A stretch of 64,000 nucleotides of DNA from Methylobacterium sp. 2A (GCF_009806555.1 NZ_VUOK01000048.1:56935-120934); one strand, 5' to 3'; counted from the first letter of the stretch, positions 8,249-16,608 are shown. Translations and numbers: made by a program. The notes: generated by a model not told the origin, from the letters alone.

Positions 8249-9564
8249 GGATCGCCTACTTCACCCACTCGCTCGCCTCGTGCTGGAACCACGGCAACGC
8301 GCATTTCCTGCGCGGCGTCCTGCGCGAGCTGATGGCGAGCGGCCATGACGTCGCCGCCTACGAGCCCGAGGGCGCCTGGAGCCTCGAAAACCTGCTGCGC
8401 GACCACGGCGCGGCCGGGCTCGACGCCTACCGGGCGGCCTATCCGGAGCTCGCCTCCGACCGCTACGCCGCCATCGACGCGGTGGTCGAGCGCGTGGCGG
8501 ATAGCGACCTCGTGCTGGTCCACGAGTGGAGCGATCCGGCCCTGGTGGCGGCCCTCGGCCGGGCCCGGCGCCGCGGGGCGCGCTACACGCTCCTGTTCCA
8601 CGATACGCACCACCGGGCGGTGAGCGCTCCGGAGGAGATGTCCCGGTTCGACCTCTCCGGCTACGACGGCGTGCTCGCCTTCGGCGAGACGCTCGCGGCC
8701 GTGTACCGGGCGCAAGGCTGGGGCCGCCGCGCCTTCGTCTGGCATGAGGCGGCGGATACGCGGCTGTTCCACCCGCCGGCGGAGGAGCTGCCGGACCTGA
8801 CACGCGCCCCCCCGTCCCCCTTTGCGGGGGAGGGTGGCCCCCGAAGGGGGTCGGGTCGGGACGTAGTCCCGCAAGGGGGGAGCGACGGTGCAGGATACGG
8901 CTCGGCCTTCACATCGGGCGAGGTTCCGGCTGAAGCGGCGCTCCCCTCTCCCCCCCTGCTTCGCAGGGTACCCTCCCCCGCAGAGGAGGGAGGGAGCGCG
9001 CCCGCCGGCCTGATCTGGATCGGCAATTGGGGCGACGACGAGCGCAGCGCGGAGCTCGAGACCTACCTGTTCCGCCCGGCCGCCGAGGTCGGCCTGCCGC
9101 TGGACATCTACGGCGTGCGCTACCCCGCTTCGGCGCTCGCGACCCTGAAGCGCTATGGCGCCCGCTATCACGGCTGGGCGGCGAACGCCGCGGCACCCGG
9201 CCTGTTCGCCCGCCATCTGGCGACGGTGCACGTGCCCCGGCGCTTCTACGTCGAGCGCCTGCCCGGCATTCCGACAATCCGGGTGTTCGAGGCGCTGGCC
9301 TGCGGCATCCCCCTGGTCTGCGCCCCCTGGGACGATGCGGAAGGGCTGTTCCGGCCGGGCGGGGACTATCTCGTCGCCCGCACCGGCGCCGAGATGGAGG
9401 GCCACCTGCGCGCCCTCCGGGCCGATCCCGGCCTGCGCCGCGCGCTCGCGGCCTCCGGCCTCGCCACCATCCGGGCACGCCATACCTGCGCGCACCGCGC
9501 CGAGGAACTGCTCACCATCGCCGCGAGCCTGCGGGCGCCCGCCACCCTGGAGGCCACCGCATGA
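8245..9564 (+). CDS. CgeB-like glycosyltransferase carrying an in-frame repeat insertion, cluster gene 5
   Basis: A 439-residue GT-B transferase related to CgeB-type proteins and to the next two genes (shared MRIA[YF] start and a GIPTIRVFEALACGIPLVCAPW nucleotide-binding segment). Residues about 187-253 are a foreign-looking Pro/Gly/Ser/Arg-rich stretch encoded by dispersed palindromic DNA (8803-9003). It sits between the two Rossmann domains just before GLIWIGNW. Without it the protein would be about 372 residues, the same size as its neighbours. The insertion keeps the frame, so the protein may still work with a flexible linker. Coupled to both neighbours by ATGA overlaps. Confidence 0.83.
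   Translation: MRIAYFTHSLASCWNHGNAHFLRGVLRELMASGHDVAAYEPEGAWSLENLLRDHGAAGLDAYRAAYPELASDRYAAIDAVVERVADSDLVLVHEWSDPALVAALGRARRRGARYTLLFHDTHHRAVSAPEEMSRFDLSGYDGVLAFGETLAAVYRAQGWGRRAFVWHEAADTRLFHPPAEELPDLTRAPPSPFAGEGGPRRGSGRDVVPQGGSDGAGYGSAFTSGEVPAEAALPSPPLLRRVPSPAEEGGSAPAGLIWIGNWGDDERSAELETYLFRPAAEVGLPLDIYGVRYPASALATLKRYGARYHGWAANAAAPGLFARHLATVHVPRRFYVERLPGIPTIRVFEALACGIPLVCAPWDDAEGLFRPGGDYLVARTGAEMEGHLRALRADPGLRRALAASGLATIRARHTCAHRAEELLTIAASLRAPATLEATA
8803..9003. repeat. dispersed palindromic repeat inserted inside a gene
   Basis: About 201 bp with two hairpin-rich ends: C-run/G-run palindromes at roughly 8808-8880 and again at 8940-8998, of the same family as 3145-3181 and 14209-14250. The middle is ordinary GC-rich sequence. 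The length is a multiple of three and no stop is introduced. Boundaries were set by where similarity to sister glycosyltransferases should resume, so they are approximate. Confidence 0.75.
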
Positions 9565-10664
9565 GAATCGCCTTCTACGGCTCCTCCCTGCTGTCCTCCT
9601 ACTGGAACGGCGCCGCCACCTATTACCGGGGCATGCTCGCCGCCCTGGCGCGGCACGGCCACACGATCACCTTCTACGAGCCCGACGCCTTCGACCGGCA
9701 GCAGCACCGGGACATCGAGCCCCCGCCCTACGCCGCAGTGAAAGTCTACCCGGCCACCATCGAGGCGGCCCGCGCGGTCATCGCCGAGGCGGCGCAGGCC
9801 GACGTGGTGGTGAAGGCGAGCGGCGTCGGCGTGTTCGACGACGAGCTGCTCCACGGGGTCATCGCGGCGTCCCGCCCGGAGGCTTTGCGGATCTTCTGGG
9901 ACGTGGACGCCCCGGCGACGCTCGCCGAGATGCGCGCCGATCCCGGCCACGCGCTCCGCCGCGCCCTGCCCGATCTCGACCTCGTGCTGACCTATGGCGG
10001 CGGCCCGCCGGTGGTCTCGGCCTACGAGGGGTTCGGCGCCCGGGCCTGCATCCCGATCTACAACGCGCTCGACCCGGACACCCATTATCCGGTGCCGCCG
10101 GAGCCGCGCTTTGCCGCCGACCTCGCCTTCCTGGGCAACCGCCTGCCGGATCGCGAGGCGCGCGTGGAAAAATTCTTCCTCGCCGCGGCGGCCCGGCTGC
10201 CGGAGCGGTCGTTCCTCATCGGCGGCAACGGCTGGGAGAGCCGCGGCCTGCCGCTGAACGTCCGGCATCTCGGCCACGTCTACACGCGCGAGCACAACGC
10301 CTTCAACACGACGCCGCTCGCCGTCCTGAACATCGCCCGCGACAGCATGGCGGCGGTGGGATTCTCCCCCGCAACCCGGGTGTTCGAGGCGGCCGGCGCC
10401 GGCGCCTGCCTGATCACCGACGCCTGGGAGGGCCTGGGCCTGTTCCTCGACGAGGGCACCGAGGTGCTGGTCGCCCGGGACGGGCGCGACGTGGCCGACC
10501 ATGTCGCATCCCTCACGCCCGAACGCGCCCGCGCCATCGGCGAGGCCGCCCGAAGCCGGATCGTGGCCGAGCACACCTATGGGCGCCGCGCCGTGGAGGT
10601 CGACGCGATCCTGCGCGCGGAAGCGGCCCGCAAGCGGGACGCCAACCAGCGGAGCGTCGCGTGA
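9561..10664 (+). CDS. CgeB-like glycosyltransferase, cluster gene 6
   Basis: A 367-residue GT-B protein with the Rossmann start MRIAFYGSSLLSSYWNG and a C-terminal donor-binding region (FSPATRVFEAAGAGACLITD). It is a paralogue of the genes on either side, sharing the S-x-W-x-N-G N-terminal loop and the RVFEA/RLFEAG segment. It probably transfers one residue of the cluster's oligosaccharide. ATG 9561 overlaps the previous stop; its own stop overlaps GTG 10661. Confidence 0.84.
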   Translation: MRIAFYGSSLLSSYWNGAATYYRGMLAALARHGHTITFYEPDAFDRQQHRDIEPPPYAAVKVYPATIEAARAVIAEAAQADVVVKASGVGVFDDELLHGVIAASRPEALRIFWDVDAPATLAEMRADPGHALRRALPDLDLVLTYGGGPPVVSAYEGFGARACIPIYNALDPDTHYPVPPEPRFAADLAFLGNRLPDREARVEKFFLAAAARLPERSFLIGGNGWESRGLPLNVRHLGHVYTREHNAFNTTPLAVLNIARDSMAAVGFSPATRVFEAAGAGACLITDAWEGLGLFLDEGTEVLVARDGRDVADHVASLTPERARAIGEAARSRIVAEHTYGRRAVEVDAILRAEAARKRDANQRSVA

Positions 10665-11773
10665 GCGCGGCCCCGATGCGCCTCGTCGTCTTGGGGCTCA
10701 GCCTGTCCTCGTCCTGGGGGAACGGCCACGCGACCACCTACCGGGCGCTGCTCAAGGCCTTCGCGGCAAGCGGCCACGACGTGCTGTTCCTGGAGCGCGA
10801 CGTGCCCTGGTACGCCCAGCACCGCGACCTGCCCGATCCCGATTTCTGCGCCCTCGCCCTCTACGCCGACCTCGACGGGCTCGACGACCACCGCGCCGCC
10901 ATCGCCGGGGCGGATGCCGTCATCGTCGGCTCCTACGTGCCGGACGGCATTGCGGTGGGCGCCCGGGTGCGCGACTGGGCGCGGGGCGTCACCGCGTTCT
11001 ACGACATCGACACGCCGGTCACCCTGGCGGCCCTGGAGGCCGGCACCTGCGCCTATCTCGCGGCCGGGCAGATCGCCGATTACGATCTCTACCTGTCCTT
11101 CACGGGCGGCCCGATCCTGCGGCGCCTGGAGCGGGCCTACGGCGCGCCCGCGGCCCGCGCCCTCTACTGCTCGGTCGATCCCGACGCCTACCCGGCCCTC
11201 GACCGCCCGGCCCGCTACGATCTCAGCTACCTCGGGACCTACAGCCCCGACCGGCAGCCCACGCTGGAGCGCCTGCTGATCGAGCCGGCCCGGCGCGCGC
11301 CCGATCTGCGCTTCGCGGTGGCGGGTCCCCAATACCCGGCCGGCATCGACTGGCCCGCCAACGTGGAGCGGATCGAGCACCTGCCGCCCGACCGGCACCC
11401 TGATTTCTACGCGGCGAGCCGCTACACCCTCAACGTCACCCGCGCCGACATGATCCGGGCCGGCTGGAGCCCGAGCGTACGCCTGTTCGAGGCCGGCGCC
11501 TGCGGCACGCCGGTGCTCTCCGACCGCTGGGACGGCCTGGACACCCTGCTCGTCCCGGACCGGGAGATCCTGCTTCCCGAAGGCCCGGACGAGGTCCTGG
11601 CCATCCTGCGCGGGCGCTCCGAGGCGGACCGGCGGCGCCTCGGCACGGCCGCCCGCGCGGCGATCCTGGCGCGGCACACCGCCGCCGCCCGCGCGGCGGA
11701 GCTCGAAGGCTTCCTCGGCGCGGCGCGGGCGCAGCGGGCACCCGCCCCCGATCTCGCGATCATCGATCACTAG
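10661..11773 (+). CDS. CgeB-like glycosyltransferase, cluster gene 7
   Basis: A 370-residue GT-B transferase, third of the paralogous set (LSLSSSWGNGHATTYRAL N-terminal loop; GWSPSVRLFEAGACGTPVLS in the C-terminal domain). GTG 10661 overlaps the preceding stop; ATG 10676 in the same frame is an alternative start. Three adjacent paralogues suggest stepwise addition of chemically similar residues. Donor and acceptor are not readable from sequence. Confidence 0.82.
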   Translation: MSAAPMRLVVLGLSLSSSWGNGHATTYRALLKAFAASGHDVLFLERDVPWYAQHRDLPDPDFCALALYADLDGLDDHRAAIAGADAVIVGSYVPDGIAVGARVRDWARGVTAFYDIDTPVTLAALEAGTCAYLAAGQIADYDLYLSFTGGPILRRLERAYGAPAARALYCSVDPDAYPALDRPARYDLSYLGTYSPDRQPTLERLLIEPARRAPDLRFAVAGPQYPAGIDWPANVERIEHLPPDRHPDFYAASRYTLNVTRADMIRAGWSPSVRLFEAGACGTPVLSDRWDGLDTLLVPDREILLPEGPDEVLAILRGRSEADRRRLGTAARAAILARHTAAARAAELEGFLGAARAQRAPAPDLAIIDH

Positions 11774-11785
11774 GCAGTCGGGAGA

Positions 11786-12796
11786 ATGATGGTGGCAGCC
11801 AGGAGCGGTATCCGAGTCCTCGTCGCCGGCGGCGCCGGGTTCATCGGCTCGCATCTGATCGACGCGCTCCTCGCCGACGGCGCCCGCGTCACCTGCTTGG
11901 ACAGCCTGCTCACCGGACGGCGGTCGAACCTCGCCCATCTCGCCCGCGAGCCGCGCTTCGACTTCGTGGAGGCGGACGTGACCGAGCCCCTGCCGGCCCT
12001 GCCGAAGGCCGCGTGGGTGTTCAACCTCGCCTGCGCGGCCTCGCCGCCGCACTATCAGGCCGACCCGGTCCACACGATGATGACCAGCGTGCTGGGCACC
12101 GGCCGGCTCCTGGAATACGCCTGGGATGGGGGCGCGCGCTTCCTCCAGGCCTCCACCAGCGAGGTCTACGGCGATCCGGAACGGCACCCGCAGCAGGAAT
12201 CCTACTGGGGCAACGTGAACCCCACGGGGCCGCGGGCCTGCTACGACGAGGGCAAGCGCTCCGCCGAGACCCTGACCTTCGATTTCGAGCGCCGGCACGG
12301 CCTCGACATCCGCGTCGCCCGGATCTTCAACACCTACGGGCCGCGGATGCGCGCCGATGACGGCCGCGTCGTCTCCAACGTGATCTGCCAGGCGCTCGCG
12401 GGCGACGACATCACGGTCTACGGCGACGGCGCGCAGACCCGGTCCTTCTGCTACGTCAGCGACTTGGTGGACGGGCTGCTCCGGCTGATGGAAGCGGCGA
12501 CCCCCCTCGACGGGCCGGTCAATCTCGGCAATCCCCACGAGATGACCGTCGGCGAACTGGTCGACCGCGTGGTGCGGATGACCGGGACGCCGTCCCGGAT
12601 CGTGCGCCGGCCCCTGCCCGTGGACGATCCCCAGCGCCGCCGCCCCGACATCACCCGCGCCGAGACCCTGCTGGGCTGGTCGCCCAAGGTGCCGCTGGAA
12701 GCGGGGCTGGAGGCGACGATCGCGTGGTTCTCCCGCGAGATCGCCCCGCGCGCCATGCGTCCGCCGATCGAGGAGCGCGCCGTTGCCGCCGGCTAG
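11786..12796 (+). CDS. UDP-glucuronate decarboxylase-like SDR (UDP-xylose synthase), cluster gene 8
   Basis: A 336-residue extended SDR closely matching UXS-type enzymes: GGAGFIGSHL NAD motif, NLACAASPPHYQ, TSEVYGDP, YDEGKR (catalytic Tyr and Lys) and RIFNTYGPRM. The expected reaction is UDP-glucuronate to UDP-xylose with loss of CO2. It would supply xylose to the adjacent glycosyltransferases, which fits the xylosidase-like protein at the end of the cluster. It starts 12 bases after the previous stop (GGGAG at 11780-11784). Confidence 0.87.
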   Translation: MMVAARSGIRVLVAGGAGFIGSHLIDALLADGARVTCLDSLLTGRRSNLAHLAREPRFDFVEADVTEPLPALPKAAWVFNLACAASPPHYQADPVHTMMTSVLGTGRLLEYAWDGGARFLQASTSEVYGDPERHPQQESYWGNVNPTGPRACYDEGKRSAETLTFDFERRHGLDIRVARIFNTYGPRMRADDGRVVSNVICQALAGDDITVYGDGAQTRSFCYVSDLVDGLLRLMEAATPLDGPVNLGNPHEMTVGELVDRVVRMTGTPSRIVRRPLPVDDPQRRRPDITRAETLLGWSPKVPLEAGLEATIAWFSREIAPRAMRPPIEERAVAAG

Positions 12797-12859
12797 AACA
12801 ACTCCCGATCGCCGCGCAACGGGATCGTCGGCTGCGTCCATGCCGAAGCGGGCGCAGGT

Positions 12860-13000
12860 CCCCTCTCGCGTGCGGGAGAGGGACAGGGTGAGGGACGAGA
12901 ACGTTCAGAAAACGGCGCGGCCTGTCCGCGCGTCTACGGCGTGCCCTCTCCGGAGACTTCTCATCCCCCACCCCTACCCTCTCCCGCACGGGAGAGGGGG
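12860..13000. repeat. inverted pair of dispersed palindromes (REP doublet)
   Basis: Two copies of a palindromic element face each other: 12860-12895 (CCCTCTC...GGAGAGGG followed by ACAGGGTGAGGG) and its reverse complement form at 12961-13000. This arrangement is like BIME/REPIN doublets. It fills most of the only sizeable gap (12797-13102) within the twelve-gene cluster, and could tune mRNA stability between the upstream and downstream halves. Confidence 0.75.
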
Positions 13001-13102
13001 GCCGTGGCGTCCGGCAAAGCCGTTGGTGCCTGACAGGCGTGTCCTACCCGGTGATGCGATCGGGCACGGCTCTGAACCCCACCCCGGGCGGCCGAGGCGG
13101 TG

Positions 13103-14185
13103 ATGGCCCACTCTCCCATCCGCGTCGGCCTCGTCGGGATCGGCAACTGCGCGTCGTCCTTCGTGCAGGGGCTGCATCATTACCGCGACGCCGCCCCCGG
13201 GGACGCCGTGCCGGGCCTGATGTCGCCGGATCTCGGCGGATACCGGGTGGGCGACATCGCGGTGGTCTCGGCCTTCGACGTCGCCGCCGCCAAGGTCGGG
13301 CGCGACCTCGCCGACGCGATCCTGGCCGAGCCCAACAACACGCTGCGCTTCGCCGCCGTGCCGGAGACCGGCGTCACGGTCCGGCGCGGGCCGACCCTCG
13401 ACGGGATCGGGCGCTATCTCGAAGGCGTGGTCGCGGAATCCTCCGAGCCGGTGGCCGACGTGGCGGAGGCTTTGCGGCGCACGGGCACGCAGGTGCTCGT
13501 CTCGTACCTGCCGGTGGGCTCGCAGGCGGCCACGGAATTCTACGCGGAATGCGCCCTGCAGGCCGGCTGCGCCTTCGTGAACTGCATCCCGGTCTTCATC
13601 GCGTCGAACCCCGAATGGGCGGCGCGCTTCGCCGCCAGGGGGCTGCCGATCGTCGGCGACGACATCAAGAGCCAGGTCGGCGCCACCATCGTGCACCGGG
13701 TTCTGGCCAACCTGATGCGCGAGCGCGGCGTGCGGCTCGACCGGACCTACCAGCTCAATTTCGGCGGCAACGCCGACTTCCTGAACATGCTGGAACGCGA
13801 GCGGCTGGAATCCAAAAAGCTCTCGAAGACCCGGGCGGTGACGAGCCAGCTCGATGCGCCGCTGGCGCCGGGCGACGTCCATGTCGGCCCGAGCGACCAC
13901 GTTCCGTGGCTGACCGACCGGAAATGGGCGCATATCCGCCTGGAGGGCACGGCCTTCGGCGGCGCGCCGCTCAATATCGAGCTGAAGCTCGAAGTGTGGG
14001 ATTCGCCGAACTCGGCCGGGATCGTGATCGACGCGGTGCGCTGTGCCCGGCTGGCCCTGGATCGGGGGCTCGGCGGGGCGCTGGAGGGGCCGTCGAGCTA
14101 CTTCATGAAGTCCCCGCCCCGGCAGTTCACCGACGCGGAGGCGCGGGCGCGCACCCTGCGCTTCGTGGCGGGCGAGGGGGTGTGA
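13103..14185 (+). CDS. ino1: myo-inositol-1-phosphate synthase, cluster gene 9
   Basis: A 360-residue NAD-dependent cyclase converting glucose 6-phosphate to inositol 1(3)-phosphate. It has the N-terminal Rossmann motif VGLVGIGNCASS and the strongly conserved core NFGGNADFLNMLERER followed by SKKLSKT, plus DDIKSQVGAT. This is the short bacterial/archaeal form. It starts at ATG 13103 (GTG 13100 possible). Its presence inside a glycan cluster implies an inositol or inositol-phosphate head group. Confidence 0.92.
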   Translation: MAHSPIRVGLVGIGNCASSFVQGLHHYRDAAPGDAVPGLMSPDLGGYRVGDIAVVSAFDVAAAKVGRDLADAILAEPNNTLRFAAVPETGVTVRRGPTLDGIGRYLEGVVAESSEPVADVAEALRRTGTQVLVSYLPVGSQAATEFYAECALQAGCAFVNCIPVFIASNPEWAARFAARGLPIVGDDIKSQVGATIVHRVLANLMRERGVRLDRTYQLNFGGNADFLNMLERERLESKKLSKTRAVTSQLDAPLAPGDVHVGPSDHVPWLTDRKWAHIRLEGTAFGGAPLNIELKLEVWDSPNSAGIVIDAVRCARLALDRGLGGALEGPSSYFMKSPPRQFTDAEARARTLRFVAGEGV

Positions 14186-14208
14186 TGAGGGATGCTCCAG
14201 ATCCGACA

Positions 14209-14250
14209 CGCGCCTCTCCCTCCCCCGCAGAGGGGGGAGGGAGAGGCGCG
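14209..14250. repeat. dispersed C/G palindrome
   Basis: A perfect 18-bp inverted repeat (14209-14226 and 14233-14250) around a GCAGAG loop, in the 109-bp gap between the inositol-phosphate synthase and phosphatase genes. Same family as 3145-3181. Confidence 0.88.
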
Positions 14251-14294
14251 GAGGCGTCGCGGAAATCCGCTTTTGCGCCGAGCCGCGTCGCCGC

Positions 14295-14885
14295 ATGAGG
14301 CGGGTCATCCTCGTCCGCCACGGCAGTCATGACCGGCTGGGCCGGATCCTGTGCGGGCGCATGCCGGGCGTGTCCTTGAGCGCGACCGGCCGCGCCGAAG
14401 CGCAGGCCCTCGCCCGCCGCCTCGCCGGGAGCGGCGCCGGTACCCTGCTGGCGAGTCCCCGTGAGCGCACCGCCGAGACCGCCGCCCCGATCGCCGCCGC
14501 CCTCGGCCTCACGGTCGCGACCGAGCCCGACCTCGACGAGATCGCCTTCGGCGCCTGGACCGGCCGGACCTTCGACGCCTTGGCGGACGATCCCGATTGG
14601 ACCGCCTGGAACACGGCCCGCGCCACGGCCCGCCCGCCGGGCGGCGAAGGCATGGCGGAGGCGCAGGAGCGCATCGTGCGGGTTCTCGACCGCTTCGCGC
14701 AGGACGGCGCCCCCGTCATCCTGGTGAGCCACGGCGACGTGATCCGGGCCGCGCTGCTGAAAATCCTCGGCCTCGGCCTCGACGCCTACGATCGCATCGT
14801 GGTCGATCCCGCCTCCTGCAGCGAGCTCGCCCTCTGGCCCGGCGGCGGCCGGGTCGTGTCGCTCAACGAACGGACCGCCCCATGA
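14295..14885 (+). CDS. histidine phosphatase family protein, cluster gene 10
   Basis: A 196-residue phosphoglycerate-mutase-like phosphatase. The RHG catalytic motif is at residues 8-10, an arginine is in SPRERTAET, and the second histidine is in LVSHGDVIRAA. It most likely removes phosphate from a cluster intermediate. Given the preceding inositol-phosphate synthase, inositol phosphate is a reasonable but unproven substrate. Its stop overlaps the next start (ATGA). Confidence 0.84.
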   Translation: MRRVILVRHGSHDRLGRILCGRMPGVSLSATGRAEAQALARRLAGSGAGTLLASPRERTAETAAPIAAALGLTVATEPDLDEIAFGAWTGRTFDALADDPDWTAWNTARATARPPGGEGMAEAQERIVRVLDRFAQDGAPVILVSHGDVIRAALLKILGLGLDAYDRIVVDPASCSELALWPGGGRVVSLNERTAP

Positions 14886-15670
14886 ATGCCGCCGACATCA
14901 CGGCCGCGGACTTGCGCCGGCAGGCCGACGCCCTCGGCCCCTGGTTCCACAACATCGACCTCGGCGACGGGGTCTGGACCGCCCCGGATCATTTCCTCGG
15001 CGATTATCCGGGGGTGAAGTGGCGCCGCTTCGCCGAGGCCATCCCCGCCGATCTCACCGGCCGGAGCGTCCTCGACATCGGCTGCAACGGCGGCTTCTAC
15101 GCCCTTGAGATGAAGCGACGCGGCGCCGCCCGGGTGCTCGGGCTCGATTCCGACGACCGCTACCTCGAACAGGCCCGCTTCGCCGCCGCCCATCTCGGCC
15201 AGGACATCGAGTTCCGCAATCTCTCCGTCTACGATCTCGGCGCATTGGGCGAGCGCTTCGACATCGTGCTGTTCATGGGGGTGCTCTATCACCTGCGCCA
15301 CCCGCTGCTCGCCCTCGACCTGATCCGCGAGCACGTGGCCGGCGACCTCCTGGTGTTCCAGTCGATGCTGCGCGGCAGCCGGGCCATCGAGCCGGTCGCC
15401 GAGGATTACGACTTCTGGGACATGGACCCGTTCGAGCGCCCCGGTTACCCGCGGATGCACTTCGTCGAGCATTCCTACGCGCACGACTGGACCAACTGGT
15501 GGATCCCCAACCGGGCCGGCATCGAGGCGATGCTGCGGGCGAGCGGTTTCCGCATCGAAGCCCAGCCCGAGGCTGAGGTCTATCTCTGCCGCACCGCGCC
15601 GGTCCCCTACGGCGTGGGGGCCGCCTATCCGGCGCGGTCGAAGTCCGGGGAACGCGGGGGAACGCGATGA
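14882..15670 (+). CDS. SAM-dependent methyltransferase (CmoB-like), cluster gene 11
   Basis: A 262-residue class I methyltransferase. SAM-binding motif I is VLDIGCNGGFYALEM (about residues 63-77), with an acidic residue in GLDSDD for the ribose. The N-terminal WFHNIDLGDGVWT region resembles CmoB-type enzymes, but the clustering points to a sugar or lipid substrate rather than tRNA. I recall a methyltransferase family confined to the same twelve-gene cluster. Coupled to both neighbours by 4-bp overlaps. Confidence 0.83.
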   Translation: MNAADITAADLRRQADALGPWFHNIDLGDGVWTAPDHFLGDYPGVKWRRFAEAIPADLTGRSVLDIGCNGGFYALEMKRRGAARVLGLDSDDRYLEQARFAAAHLGQDIEFRNLSVYDLGALGERFDIVLFMGVLYHLRHPLLALDLIREHVAGDLLVFQSMLRGSRAIEPVAEDYDFWDMDPFERPGYPRMHFVEHSYAHDWTNWWIPNRAGIEAMLRASGFRIEAQPEAEVYLCRTAPVPYGVGAAYPARSKSGERGGTR

Positions 15671-16581
15671 TCGACTCGGTGATGCTCTGGAACGAGCCCA
15701 ACAACAAGTCGCACTGGGACCCGGAGATCGACCCCGACTGGCTGCTCTTCGCCGAGATGGCCAAGGCGGCGGGCCACGCCGTCCGGGACGCGAACCCGCA
15801 CCTGATCCGCGTGCTCGGCGGCATCTCGCCGATCGATCCGATCTTCATCCGCAACATGGAGGCCCGGGGCGTGCTCGACGCCGTCGACGCGGTGGCGGTC
15901 CACGGCTTCCCCCTCGACTGGAACCTGTGGTCGATCCACGACTGGCCGGCCAAGCTGGAGGAAATCCGCGCGGTCACCGACCTGCCGGTCTGGGTCTCGG
16001 AGGTCGGCGTCTCGACCTTCGGGGCCGAGGAGGTTCAGGATTGGGGTCTGCGCCGGACCCTGGACCTGCTCTCCGGCCGGGCGCCCAGGATCCACTGGTA
16101 CAGCCTCTACGACCTGCCGCGGGAATGGGAGGCCACCACCCGCCACAAGGAGGCGGAGGGGTCTTCCTATTACCGGCACTTCCACATGGGCCTGCTGCGC
16201 CAGGACGGCACCCCGAAGATCGCCCTGGAGAGCTTCGCCCGCCACACCCCCGAGATCGGCCTGTGCCAGTGGTTCCACTTCGAGGATCACCGGCTCGACG
16301 AGGCGGTCTCCTGGATGAAGCGGCTGGGGGTGCGCTATCTCCGCACCGGCCTGTCCTGGGCCGACAGCTTCCGCCCCGGGGCGCTCGACTGGTTCGACCG
16401 GCAGATGGACGCCCTGAAGGATTTCGACGTCACCGTCACCTTCTGCTTCACCCCGGAGCACCGGGGGATCTCGCCCCACCACACCAGCGCGCCGCTGGTC
16501 CGCGCCGAATACGCGGAGTTCTGCGCCGCCATGGTCCGACGCTATGCCCCCGCTTCCGCCGGAAGTGACAACATAGATTGA
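15667..16581 (+). CDS. glycoside-hydrolase-like protein with apparently permuted (beta/alpha)8 barrel, cluster gene 12
   Basis: A 304-residue protein with clan GH-A (GH39/GH5-like) features in unusual order. The acid/base motif W-N-E-P-N occurs at residues 8-12 (Glu10), where normal enzymes have it after about 130 residues. The nucleophile-like VSEVG (Glu112) and the strand-8-like segment IHWYSLYD (142-149) follow. Residues 196-293 then look like the usual N-terminal strands 1-3 (WFHFEDHRLDEAVSWMKRLG, VRYLRTGLSW, VTFCFTPEH), ending at AAMVRRYAP, which normally directly precedes the NEP strand. So the order reads beta4-8 then beta1-3. ATG 15667 overlaps the methyltransferase stop, so no upstream domain is missing. 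The activity (xylosidase-like hydrolase or transglycosylase) is inferred. Confidence 0.75.
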   Translation: MIDSVMLWNEPNNKSHWDPEIDPDWLLFAEMAKAAGHAVRDANPHLIRVLGGISPIDPIFIRNMEARGVLDAVDAVAVHGFPLDWNLWSIHDWPAKLEEIRAVTDLPVWVSEVGVSTFGAEEVQDWGLRRTLDLLSGRAPRIHWYSLYDLPREWEATTRHKEAEGSSYYRHFHMGLLRQDGTPKIALESFARHTPEIGLCQWFHFEDHRLDEAVSWMKRLGVRYLRTGLSWADSFRPGALDWFDRQMDALKDFDVTVTFCFTPEHRGISPHHTSAPLVRAEYAEFCAAMVRRYAPASAGSDNID

Positions 16582-16608
16582 CGCCCGCCCCAGGCGGGGC
16601 GGCTATCC
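16582..16608 (+). terminator. GC hairpin after the sugar cluster
   Basis: CCGCCCC and GGGGCGG pair across a short AGGC loop right after the stop at 16581. There is no T-run, so this is a weak intrinsic terminator candidate between the sugar cluster and the respiratory operon. Confidence 0.4.

Noticed and set aside
8803..9003. Reading the glycosyltransferase as broken by the repeat
   Set aside because: The frame is open throughout and both Rossmann domains are complete on either side, so it is treated as an intact gene with an insertion.
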